From: Nocardioides daeguensis
GTDB lineage: Bacteria; Actinomycetota; Actinomycetes; Propionibacteriales; Nocardioidaceae
Assembly: GCF_019192965.1 (NCBI RefSeq)
Contig: NZ_JAHTKU010000024.1
Span: 45,824 to 109,823 of the forward strand
Reading direction: 5' to 3'
DNA length: 64,000 bases
The position numbers and the translations under genes were made by a program. The notes beneath the pieces are model-generated. The model saw only the letters and a list, made by a program, of their open reading frames with translations. It was not told the DNA's origin and did not search any database. Shown here piece after piece: positions 57,338 through 64,000 of the stretch (position 1 is the stretch's first letter; each line of letters begins with the position of its first letter).

Positions 57338-58448
57338 GGGCGGGACTCTCCTCGGAGGTCGTGGGGATCGGGTGGGGGTCGGCGGTGGGCGCGGTCCGGG
57401 CGAGGTCGGCGGCGCGGAGCTCCGGCAGCACCCGTCGGCCGAACTCGGGCAGGTCGGCGTGGTAGTCGGGGAAGATGAGCATCAGTCCGTCCAGGTCGGC
57501 GTCCTCGACCAGCCGGAGGATCGACTCGGTGACCGTCGCCGGCGACCCGGCGACGTACTGGACCTGGAACGCCTCCTCGCCCGTGGCGCCCTCGGCCCAG
57601 GCCCGCGCCCGGTCCAGGGGCACGCCCCAGGCGAGGCTCATGTTGAGCAGCGCCTCGCGGTCCACGCCTCGGCCGTACTCCGCGACCTTGGCCCGGGCGG
57701 CGTCGTCGGTGTCGGCGAGCACGACCGTCATCATCGAGTAGGTCCGGCACTCGCGGCCGAGCTCACCCGCGCGGCGGTGGACGTACGCCGACTTCTCGAC
57801 CATCTCCTCGAAGCTGTCGGCGCCGAGGAAGGCGCCGTCGGCGTACCGGGCCTGGAACTCCATGCCCAGCGTGGAGGCGCCGGCGTTGATGATCGTGGGC
57901 CGCGGGTCGGGATGGGGGCGGGACTCGGCGTCGACGAGCGTGAAGAAGTCCGACTCCATGGTGACCCGGTCCTCGGTCCACAGCCGGGTCACCGCCTCGC
58001 ACCACTCGGCGGTCATCCGGTAGCGATCCTCCTTGGGCATGTCCTGCCACAGGCCCATCTGGGAGAACTCGTCGGCGTACGAGCCGTTGACGATGTTCAT
58101 CCCTGCCCGGCCCCCGGAGATCTGCTGGAGGGTGGTGTACATCTTCGCCGCCACCGCCGGGTGGTGCATGTTGGCGTGCATGGTGGCCCAGATCTTGACC
58201 CGCTCGGTGCACTCGGCGAGCGCGGACATCATGGTCATCGACTCGAGGGTCTCCCCCCAGTGGTCGGTGGTGCCGCCGAATCCCTTCCACTTCGCCATGG
58301 TCATGATGAAGTCGAGGCCTGCGGCCTCGGCGTCGAGGGCGACCTGTCGGTTGTAGGCGTAGGTCGCGGCCGGGTGCGGGGCGGTCGTGGAGACCATCCA
58401 GCCGCCGTTGCCGATGGGCAGGAAGACGCCGTACTCCTTGGCGGGCAT
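57330..58448 (-). CDS. LLM flavin monooxygenase, RutA-like (second paralogue)
   Basis: The 372-residue enzyme starts EYGVFLPIGNGGWMVSTTAPHP, very close to RutA's IGVFVPIGNNGWLISTHAP. It shares GRAGMNIVNGSYADEFSQMGLW and RPHPDPRPTIINAG with the paralogue at 52437. RutA inserts oxygen into the uracil ring; this protein probably cleaves a comparable heterocycle. It has a near-perfect AAAGGAG site before ATG 58448. It precedes the RutB-like gene and follows the ABC binding-protein gene across a hairpin. Confidence 0.9.
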   Translation of the reverse strand: MPAKEYGVFLPIGNGGWMVSTTAPHPAATYAYNRQVALDAEAAGLDFIMTMAKWKGFGGTTDHWGETLESMTMMSALAECTERVKIWATMHANMHHPAVAAKMYTTLQQISGGRAGMNIVNGSYADEFSQMGLWQDMPKEDRYRMTAEWCEAVTRLWTEDRVTMESDFFTLVDAESRPHPDPRPTIINAGASTLGMEFQARYADGAFLGADSFEEMVEKSAYVHRRAGELGRECRTYSMMTVVLADTDDAARAKVAEYGRGVDREALLNMSLAWGVPLDRARAWAEGATGEEAFQVQYVAGSPATVTESILRLVEDADLDGLMLIFPDYHADLPEFGRRVLPELRAADLARTAPTADPHPIPTTSEESPAHV

Positions 58449-58507
58449 CGGAATGCTCCTTTCGTGAGTCGCTGGGTGCGGGCCGCGGGGGCGCGCAGAT
58501 CCGGACG

Positions 58508-58531
58508 GCGAGGCCGGTCTCCCGGCCTCGC
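58508..58531 (-). terminator. Intercistronic hairpin after the ABC binding-protein gene
   Basis: GCGAGGCCGG (58508-58517) pairs with CCGGCCTCGC (58522-58531) over a 4-base loop, just after the binding-protein stop codon. It may cut read-through and stabilise the transporter mRNA. Confidence 0.65.
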
Positions 58532-58537
58532 CCGAGG

Positions 58538-59641
58538 TCACGGCGCGGGCCAGATGACCGCTCCGCTGTCGTCGACGACGGCGTCGGCGAACGAGCCGTC
58601 GAACCAGCTCGTGGCCTGGTCGCCGTCCACGTCCATGCCCAGGTAGGTGGTGACGTCGGCAGCCAGCGCCTTGACGTTGTCCAGGTCGACCGACCCGAAC
58701 TTGCCGGGCAGCGGGTTGTCCGCGACGACCGCCGCCTCGGTGGTCCACACCGCGGTCTCGTGCTCGGCGTCGGACTCGGCGCCGGCGACGTCGTGCTGGT
58801 AGCCGATGCACGCGTCGACGTGCGCGCTCTCGGCGCAGTACTGGAAGGCGCGGAAGCTGGCGCGCAGGAAGTCCTCGACCGCCGTCGGGTGCTCGGCGGC
58901 GAAGGCCGGGTTGACGGCCATCGCGCCCAGCGAGCCGGGCACACCGAACTCCTTCGGCTCCCAGACCTTGACGTCCTCGCCGGCCGCCTCGAGCTGGTTG
59001 GGCTCGTTGGAGATGAAGCCGGTCAGGGCGTCGACCTGTCCGCGAGGGAGGATCGAGGGGTCGTAGCCGACCTTCACCTGCTCGACGTCGTCACTCGCCA
59101 GTCCCGCCTTGCCGAGCATCGCGGCGACGCCCATCGGCAGCCAACCCTTCTGGCCGAGCTTCTTGCCCTTCAGCTCCGAGAGGTCGGTGACGTCGGGACT
59201 GGTCATCAAGATGTCGAGACCGGCGTTCGAGTACGACGAGATGCCGGTGATGTCGAGGTCGTTGATGTTCGACGTGATGACGTCCTGCTCGGACAGCGGA
59301 GTGATCTGAACCTGACCCGCGGCCAGCAGCTTGGCGTTCTGCGAGGTGTCGCCGGGCCCGGGCTGGAGCTTGACGTCCAGGCAGAGGTCGTCGAAGTACC
59401 CGAGCTTGTCGGCGGCGATCACCTCGAGGATCGAGGCGGACGCCTGCCAGTAGTAGCCGGACATGTAGGTGATGGTGCCGGCGGCCTTGTTCTCGTCGCA
59501 GCGGTCCTGCGAGATGGCGGACGGGTCGGCTTCCCGGGCGTTGGTCGCGGCGGCGTCGGTCCCACAGCCGGCCAGGGAGGCGACAAGGGCGGCGGCGCCG
59601 ACCGCGGCAAGGGCGGGCCGCAGTCGAGTGCTGAGGGTCAT
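58538..59641 (-). CDS. ABC transporter substrate-binding lipoprotein (SsuA/ThiY/NMT1-like)
   Basis: This 367-residue lipoprotein (lipobox LAGC, about residues 23-26) has an NMT1/THI5-like binding domain: ITYMSGYYWQASASILEVIAADKLGYFDD, LAAGQVQITPLSEQD and LKGKKLGQKGWLP. Relatives bind sulfonates, taurine, nitrate or thiamine pyrimidine precursors. With the permease and ATPase genes it forms a complete importer. The YYWQAS region and aromatic residues suggest a flat or heteroaromatic ligand (inference). Confidence 0.9.
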   Translation of the reverse strand: MTLSTRLRPALAAVGAAALVASLAGCGTDAAATNAREADPSAISQDRCDENKAAGTITYMSGYYWQASASILEVIAADKLGYFDDLCLDVKLQPGPGDTSQNAKLLAAGQVQITPLSEQDVITSNINDLDITGISSYSNAGLDILMTSPDVTDLSELKGKKLGQKGWLPMGVAAMLGKAGLASDDVEQVKVGYDPSILPRGQVDALTGFISNEPNQLEAAGEDVKVWEPKEFGVPGSLGAMAVNPAFAAEHPTAVEDFLRASFRAFQYCAESAHVDACIGYQHDVAGAESDAEHETAVWTTEAAVVADNPLPGKFGSVDLDNVKALAADVTTYLGMDVDGDQATSWFDGSFADAVVDDSGAVIWPAP

Positions 59642-59660
59642 GCGTTCTCCTTCGGGAGGT

Positions 59661-60521
59661 TCAGGAATCGCTCTGCTTGGACTCGTGCCAATGCAGAACC
59701 TTGCGTTCGACGACGGTGGCGAACAGCAGCAACAGGGACCCCATCAACGCGAGCACGAAGATGGCGGCCCAGACCATGGACAGGCGGTTCATCGAGGTCG
59801 CGACCTGGATGGTCGTGCCGAGGCCGGCCGACGATCCGGCTGCGGAGAGCTCGGCGACCACGGCACCGATCACCGAGAGCGGGAAGACGATCTGCAGCGC
59901 GGCGAACACGTAGGGAAGGGAGCCGGGGATCCGGATGTGGCGCAGCACCTCCCAGCGCGAGGCGTCCATGGTCTGGAAGACCTGGAGCACCTGCTTGGGC
60001 ACCGAGCGCAGCCCGACCGCGGTGTTGATCAGGATCGGGAAGAAGCAGATCAACGAGGTGAGGATCAGCTTCGGTGCCGCGCCGAAACCGAAGGCGACGA
60101 CGAGGGCAGGGGCGATCGCGACCAGGGGCGTCACGTTGAGGACGACGGCGATCGGCATGATCGCCCGCCGGGCGACGGGCACCTCGCTGATCAGGATCGC
60201 GAGCAGGAACGCCACCGCGAAGCCGATCCCGAGCCCGATCAGCGCCTCGCGCAGGGTGACCCAGGAGTTCTCGACGAAGTAGCCGGGCTCGTCTCGGAGG
60301 ACACCGAACACGTCGGAGAGCGGCGGCAGCAGGTAGGGCATCCGCTCCGCGCCGAGGTGCCAGCCGGCGGCGACGACGACGAGCATCACCGCGAACGGCG
60401 CCCAGTAGGTCGGCCTCAGGAAGGCCAGCCGCCGGCGGCGACGGTGGGCCCGGACGTCGCGCGTCGTGGCCGCGACGACGCCCCGGCCGAGCCCGGCCGC
60501 GCGCTCCTCGATCACCGTCAT
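59661..60521 (-). CDS. ABC transporter permease (SsuC/ThiX-like)
   Basis: The 286-residue permease has about six helices and the binding-protein-dependent EAA loop MDASRWEVLRHIRIPGSLPYVFAALQIVFPLSVIGAVVAE, typical of SsuC/TauC/ThiX. It forms the channel for the adjacent binding protein and ATPase. ATG at 60521 shares a base with the ATPase stop (TGATG); the GTG at 60524 is an alternative. An AGGGAG lies upstream. Confidence 0.93.
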   Translation of the reverse strand: MTVIEERAAGLGRGVVAATTRDVRAHRRRRRLAFLRPTYWAPFAVMLVVVAAGWHLGAERMPYLLPPLSDVFGVLRDEPGYFVENSWVTLREALIGLGIGFAVAFLLAILISEVPVARRAIMPIAVVLNVTPLVAIAPALVVAFGFGAAPKLILTSLICFFPILINTAVGLRSVPKQVLQVFQTMDASRWEVLRHIRIPGSLPYVFAALQIVFPLSVIGAVVAELSAAGSSAGLGTTIQVATSMNRLSMVWAAIFVLALMGSLLLLFATVVERKVLHWHESKQSDS

Positions 60522-61369
60522 CACTGGTCTCCCTTCGCTGCGCCTGCTCGCGACCCGTGCTCGAACGCCTCGCGGAGGCGGTCGCGGACGGCGCCCTCGT
60601 AGTGGTGGAACTCCGGCGACTCGAGCAGGGCCGCCGGGCGCGGGCGGGGCAGGTCGACGTCGATGACGTCGACGATCCGGCCGGGTCGCGGCGCCATCAC
60701 GACGACCCGGTCGGAGAGGCGGACCGCCTCGCTGACGGAGTGCGTGACGAAGACGACCGTCGACCTGGTCTCCTCCCAGAGGTCGAGGAGCTGCTCCTGC
60801 AGCGCCTCACGGGTGAACTCGTCGAGCGCCGAGAACGGCTCGTCCATCAACATGACGTCGGGCCGCAGGCCGAAGGCCCGCACGATTGCGGCGCGCTGCT
60901 GCATGCCGCCCGAGAGCTGCAACGGCAGCTTGTGCATGGCGTCGCCGAGCCCTGCCTTGCGGAGCAGGTCCTCCATGTCGGGCAGCGGTGTGCGGTTGCG
61001 TCGCTTGTTGACCTTCGTCGGCAGCGTCACGTTCTTGAGCACGGTGAGCCACGGCAGCAGGGCCGGGGTCTGCGGCACGAAGCCCAGCGCCTTCGCCGCG
61101 GCCGCCTCCTTCGGGCTGACGCCGCAGACCGTCACCGAGCCGGCGTCCGGCTGCTCGAGCCCGCCGATGATCCGCAGCAGCGTCGACTTCCCGCAACCGG
61201 AGGGGCCGATGACGCTGACGAAGGTGCCGGACTCGATGCTCAGGTCGACGTCGTGCAGCGCCACCAGATGTGAGAGGTCGGGCAGCTCGTAGGTGCGCCG
61301 GGCGCCGGTGACGTCGATGGAGGCGTCGACGAGCCCGGATCCGAGCTTGGAGGGTGCTGCGAGGGTCAT
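60521..61369 (-). CDS. ABC transporter ATP-binding protein (SsuB/TauB/ThiZ-like)
   Basis: This 282-residue ATPase has Walker A GPSGCGKST, the signature LSGGMQQRAAIVRAFG, Walker B VMLMDEPFSALDEFTRE and the H-loop FVTHSVSEAVRLSDRV, matching the sulfonate/nitrate/taurine importer class. It energises import by the adjacent permease. Start ATG at 61369 overlaps the flavin-reductase stop by four bases. Confidence 0.95.
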   Translation of the reverse strand: MTLAAPSKLGSGLVDASIDVTGARRTYELPDLSHLVALHDVDLSIESGTFVSVIGPSGCGKSTLLRIIGGLEQPDAGSVTVCGVSPKEAAAAKALGFVPQTPALLPWLTVLKNVTLPTKVNKRRNRTPLPDMEDLLRKAGLGDAMHKLPLQLSGGMQQRAAIVRAFGLRPDVMLMDEPFSALDEFTREALQEQLLDLWEETRSTVVFVTHSVSEAVRLSDRVVVMAPRPGRIVDVIDVDLPRPRPAALLESPEFHHYEGAVRDRLREAFEHGSRAGAAKGDQ

Positions 61370-61875
61370 CCGTTCTCCTCAGGCGTCGGGAGCTGGTGGA
61401 ACGCGCGCTGGTGGTAGATCAGCGGCGAGGGGCGCACCGGTGTCGACCGGGCCGGGGTGACCAGCAGCAGCACGTGGTCCCCGACCACCATCCGGTCGGC
61501 GACCGGACCCGTGATCGCGACCGTCGTGTCCTTGAGGACGGGGGCATCCGTCAGGGTCGGGTCGACCTCGAGACCGGCGAACTTGTCGATGCCGCTCGTC
61601 GCGAACTGTCGGGCGACATGGGCCTGGTCGGCGGCGAGCACGTTGAAGGCGACGTGCTCGGTCCGCATGAACGCGTCGAAGGCGGACGCGGTCTCGGCGA
61701 TGTAGACGCCGAGGAGCGGCGGGTCCATCGACACGCTGGTGAAGCTGTTGGCGGTGAAGCCGTGGCGCTTGCCGTCGACCGTGGTCGTGACGACGACCAC
61801 CGGTGTGGCCATGCCGGCGAGGGCCTGCCTGAGGATGCCGGGGTCGATCTGCTCGTGCTGCTGGGTCGCGGTCAT
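61366..61875 (-). CDS. Flavin reductase, RutF/HpaC-like
   Basis: This 169-residue flavin reductase-like protein has the family phrase PVVVVTTTVDGKRHGFTANSFTSVSMDPPLLGVYI and ends in RSTPVRPSPLIYHQRAFHQL, where relatives show LxYxxGxY. It makes FMNH2 from NAD(P)H for the LLM monooxygenases. Its start ATG shares a base with the upstream stop (TGATG). It is one of two different flavin reductases in the operon. Confidence 0.92.
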   Translation of the reverse strand: MTATQQHEQIDPGILRQALAGMATPVVVVTTTVDGKRHGFTANSFTSVSMDPPLLGVYIAETASAFDAFMRTEHVAFNVLAADQAHVARQFATSGIDKFAGLEVDPTLTDAPVLKDTTVAITGPVADRMVVGDHVLLLVTPARSTPVRPSPLIYHQRAFHQLPTPEENG

Positions 61876-62405
61876 CACGCACCCACCTGCGCGATCGTGC
61901 CGAGGAGCGACCAGTGGTCGTCCAGCCAGCTGCGGACCCGCGCGGAGCGCGCCTCCGGGTCCGCGGCGACCTGGTCCGGGACGTGCAGGGTGCCGGCGGG
62001 GGTCAGGCAGCCGACCTCCCGGAGCACCGGCTCGAGGTGGGTCGGCCCCGCGAGTGCATGGGCAGGCGAGGCCGCGATCGTCAGCGGCACCGCCAGGCAC
62101 GGACGCAGCTCACCGGCCCCGTAACCGTCGAGGAAGCCCTTGAGCAGGCCCGTGTAGGCGCCCTTGTAGACGGGCGTGGCGACGACCACGAGGTCGGCCG
62201 CGCGGACGGTGGCCCGGGCCGCCTCGGTGTCCGGGTCTCCCCAGGCGAGCACCTTGCCGCCGTACGACGACAGGTCGACGACCTCGGTCGTGGACCCCGG
62301 CAGGCGGGCGGCGATCTCGGCGACGACCTCGGTCGTCAGGGTGAGCGTCTTGGACTCCGGCGCGGGGTTGCCACAGACGCCGACGATGGATGGAGCTCGG
62401 GACAC
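61875..62405 (-). CDS. NADPH-dependent FMN reductase (SsuE/MsuE-like)
   Basis: This 176-residue flavodoxin-fold reductase has the FMN phosphate motif VCGNPAPESKT and VVATPVYKGAYTGLLKGFLD, both diagnostic of SsuE-type enzymes. It supplies reduced FMN to alkanesulfonate-type monooxygenases. GTG at 62405 follows AGGAGAAG. It is the first gene of a long minus-strand operon: reductase, flavin reductase, ATPase, permease, binding protein, LLM, hydrolase, LLM, MFS. Confidence 0.92.
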   Translation of the reverse strand: MSRAPSIVGVCGNPAPESKTLTLTTEVVAEIAARLPGSTTEVVDLSSYGGKVLAWGDPDTEAARATVRAADLVVVATPVYKGAYTGLLKGFLDGYGAGELRPCLAVPLTIAASPAHALAGPTHLEPVLREVGCLTPAGTLHVPDQVAADPEARSARVRSWLDDHWSLLGTIAQVGA

Positions 62406-63276
62406 AGTCTTCTCCTGTAAAAACGAAGGGGATCCGTTTCCTAGGAGAGCGTGCGGGCCGATTCGGAGACTTCCTGAGTGGACCGCGGATCATCCGGTGC
62501 CATGAACCTAGGGACCGCGTGTGTCGCGCCGAGTGCGCGGAGCGTTACGTGGGCGTGAATTCAGGGGCCGCAACATTTCGTCTCGCGACGGCGCCCTGCC
62601 CGGCTCCTCCCGGAGTGCGCTCGGCGGGCGTCGAGGCGGTGCGCCGGTGGCCGTCTTGTCCGTCAGAAGGTCGGCGCCAAGCGGGGCGGGAGGGCTCATG
62701 TCAGCGTTCAGTCCGTGAGTGCGGGCCCCGGCGCGAAGCCGCTCCGGGTGATGCAGTGGTCGCTGAGTGTCGACAGGGCGGATCGTCCGTCCCATGATGA
62801 AGACATGGTCGTGCCGGACTGGATCGGTCTCGTCCCCCGGCGGCGACGGGGGCGGGAGAGACTCGCGGCGAGGAAGGTCGCCCGGGAACGGGCGGCGCAA
62901 AGGGTTGCTGCGCACCATGAGAAGCTCCACGACGCGCTGCCCGTCGTGCCGAGCCAGGGTGACCTGATCTGCTTCAACGCGGCGATCCACCCCTGCTGAC
63001 CGTCAGCGAGCACGGAACCACTGCTTGAAGCCCACGAACCCGACTTCGCTCGTGGACGACCAGCTCACTGCCGCGCGGGCGGTCAGTACCGGCCGCGGCT
63101 CAGGCACCGTGTGCGTCGAACCCAGGCGATATCAGACTGAGCCGGCCGAGAGCCGGATCGCGGCGGAAGGACGCAGTCGTGCGTTGCCCCATACAGGTGC
63201 TGGACCAGAGACACGGGGCTGGACATGTCAGACAACAAGCCCCGGATCTAGCGGTTGAAGCCGTGACAGGGCGCCC
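62406..63276. other. Gene-poor region upstream of the flavin-monooxygenase operon
   Basis: In 871 bp I see only one doubtful short frame (62805-62999), and no RNA gene. The first part should hold the operon promoter. A TTCCTAGGAG partial palindrome (62438-62447) and an AAACG/CGTTT inverted pair with a CGTTTTT run on the minus strand lie within 40 bp of the operon start and may be regulatory. Base composition becomes less GC-rich beyond about 63,000. Confidence 0.5.
62805..62999 (+). CDS. Possible small basic protein (64 aa)
   Basis: ATG at 62805 opens a frame starting MVVPDWIGLVPRRRRGRERL with an Arg/Ala-rich helix and ending DLICFNAAIHPC. Upstream GAAGA is a weak ribosome site. I recognise no family. 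Codon bias is compatible with coding but not decisive, and an opposite-strand frame overlaps it, so this is a tentative call. Confidence 0.28.
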   Translation: MVVPDWIGLVPRRRRGRERLAARKVARERAAQRVAAHHEKLHDALPVVPSQGDLICFNAAIHPC

Positions 63277-63720
63277 CTAAGACTTCGACTGGTCGATGAT
63301 CTGCGCGAACTCCTCCGGCGACTTCACCGCAACGCAGAACTCGTGAGCCTTGGCTCGGACCGCCTTGTCACGGGTGACGATGACCCACTCGTCCGGGAAC
63401 AGAAGTGGTTCCTGCTGCTCCTGAAGGACAAGCGCTGTCGCAACAAGTACCGGGTCGGCCGCACCCTTGTTGGCATAGAGGTCAACCAACGAGGTGTCAC
63501 CCACCGGAACCGTTCTCATCACCTCGCCGAGCTTGCGAAGGATGGCGGGAGTCACCGTTTCCGTGATGCTCGCCAGCGAGCGGGAGCGCGGGGTGTAGCG
63601 CGCCTCGTAGGCCACGTCCTCGGTCACGCGGCACTGGGTCTGAACGAAGTCAGAGGACCGGCGCTTAGCCCCGATGAAACCCCACGCGTTGTTGTCTATG
63701 AGGTACTTGGTCTCGTTCAT
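63277..63720 (-). CDS. PIN-domain toxin-like protein (VapC/DUF4411-like)
   Basis: This 147-residue protein starts NETKYLIDNNAWGFIG, which fits the first acidic residue of a PIN nuclease. It also contains CRVTEDVAYEAR (Glu), GAADPVLVATAL (Asp) and WVIVTRDKAVRAKA (Thr-x-Asp), all at PIN-like spacing. Such proteins cleave RNA, usually as toxins. The start overlaps the stop of an upstream frame by four bases (ATGA), consistent with a coupled antitoxin-toxin or toxin-peptidase pair. Lower GC than the rest of the window suggests acquisition. Confidence 0.68.
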   Translation of the reverse strand: MNETKYLIDNNAWGFIGAKRRSSDFVQTQCRVTEDVAYEARYTPRSRSLASITETVTPAILRKLGEVMRTVPVGDTSLVDLYANKGAADPVLVATALVLQEQQEPLLFPDEWVIVTRDKAVRAKAHEFCVAVKSPEEFAQIIDQSKS

Positions 63721-64000
63721 GCGACCGCCGCCCGATAGTCATTGATCTGGGCCTTGGTGCGCAGCGTGTTGGAGAACATGACGCGGCAGAAGTCACCGCG
63801 GGAGATGCCTCCGCTATCCAGGATGGCAAGCATCCGCCGCGAGCACTCCAGCCCGTTGTACGTAAGAGTCCCCGGGAGTGGTGGGGTTTGAGGGACCAAC
63901 GGCGGGGCGTCAGCACGTAGACGGCCATCGGCGGGATCTTCGGTGTGAACGGCGAAATCCACGCACTGAAAGAGGTACCCACCGATGGCCTTGCCCCAGT
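63717..64000 (-). CDS. Partial gene upstream of the PIN protein (5' end beyond right edge)
   Basis: An open frame enters from the right edge (about 93 codons seen) and ends TKAQINDYRAAVA. It includes GKAIGGYLFQCVDFAVHTEDPADGR-like sequence at its visible start and ECSRRMLAILDSGGISRGDFCRVMFSN later. I do not recognise a family. The stop overlaps the PIN start (ATGA), so it is probably the partner gene, such as an antitoxin or peptidase. An internal GTG at 63962 is unlikely to be the true start because the frame stays open beyond it. Confidence 0.5.
   Translation of the reverse strand, partial: WGKAIGGYLFQCVDFAVHTEDPADGRLRADAPPLVPQTPPLPGTLTYNGLECSRRMLAILDSGGISRGDFCRVMFSNTLRTKAQINDYRAAVA

Noticed and set aside
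62508..62990. 160-residue minus-strand open frame upstream of the flavin-monooxygenase operon
   Set aside because: Pro/Arg-rich sequence with no motif or ribosome site, and it overlaps the likely operon promoter region.

Overview
The window is high-GC (roughly 70%+) actinobacterial DNA. GTG starts, many apparently leaderless promoters, an AfsR-type regulator, a DUF222/HNH gene and DUF2510 and DUF3817 proteins all suggest Nocardioides or a close relative in the Propionibacteriales. The genus is an inference from gene content; no rRNA or tRNA gene was found.

Region 1 (1-11,002) is a catabolic regulon. On the minus strand an operon encodes an APC-type amine/amino-acid permease, a glutamine-synthetase-like gamma-glutamyl ligase, a VanB-type FMN/[2Fe-2S] reductase and a Rieske-oxygenase homologue that has lost three of its four cluster ligands. 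A cytochrome P450, an acetoacetate-decarboxylase-family protein (cut by the left edge), a MarR regulator and, 3 kb away, a PuuD-like gamma-glutamyl hydrolase complete the set. Six copies of one 20-bp palindrome (consensus ATCGTTCGGATCCGAACGAT) lie in the three promoter regions and tie the genes together. The likely logic is import of an amine, capping with glutamate, oxidation, then removal of the glutamate. The P450 may take electrons from the VanB-like reductase. This is the best candidate here for an undescribed system. A secreted metzincin-type protease and two uncharacterised genes sit inside the region.

Region 2 (11,100-24,024) holds a methyltransferase with a small overlapping gene, a large AfsR/SARP regulator, a DUF222-HNH endonuclease gene carrying a 44-bp dispersed repeat inside its coding sequence, a GNAT-like gene coupled to a secreted Ig-like protein, and a housekeeping mazG-lipoprotein-mfd cluster.

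Region 3 (24,050-34,290) is an unusual phosphate-uptake locus. The order is pstC, pstA, a membrane-anchored PstS, an 860-residue surface protein with a PstS-like region, a sortase-fold protein whose catalytic Cys is Ala, a second PstS with Ig-like tail, then pstB behind a strong hairpin. A PHO-box-like direct repeat precedes pstC.

Region 4 (34,328-52,386) is mostly chromosomal: a serpin lipoprotein, a siderophore-interacting protein, undecaprenyl-diphosphate synthase, AIM24, hemolysin III, RlmC, a large secreted amidase, a MocR regulator diverging from an EamA exporter with overlapping start codons, an aldehyde dehydrogenase, a DUF1353 protein, a matrixin and a DUF255 thioredoxin-like protein.

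Region 5 (52,437-62,405) is a second catabolic cluster: three luciferase-like flavin monooxygenases (two RutA-like), a RutB-like amidohydrolase, two flavin reductases, a complete SsuABC/ThiXYZ-type ABC importer and an MFS transporter. It looks like uptake and oxidative cleavage of a heterocyclic N- or S-containing compound.

The right end (62,406-64,000) is gene-poor and then lower in GC, ending in a PIN-domain toxin-like gene coupled to a truncated upstream partner, probably the edge of an acquired segment.
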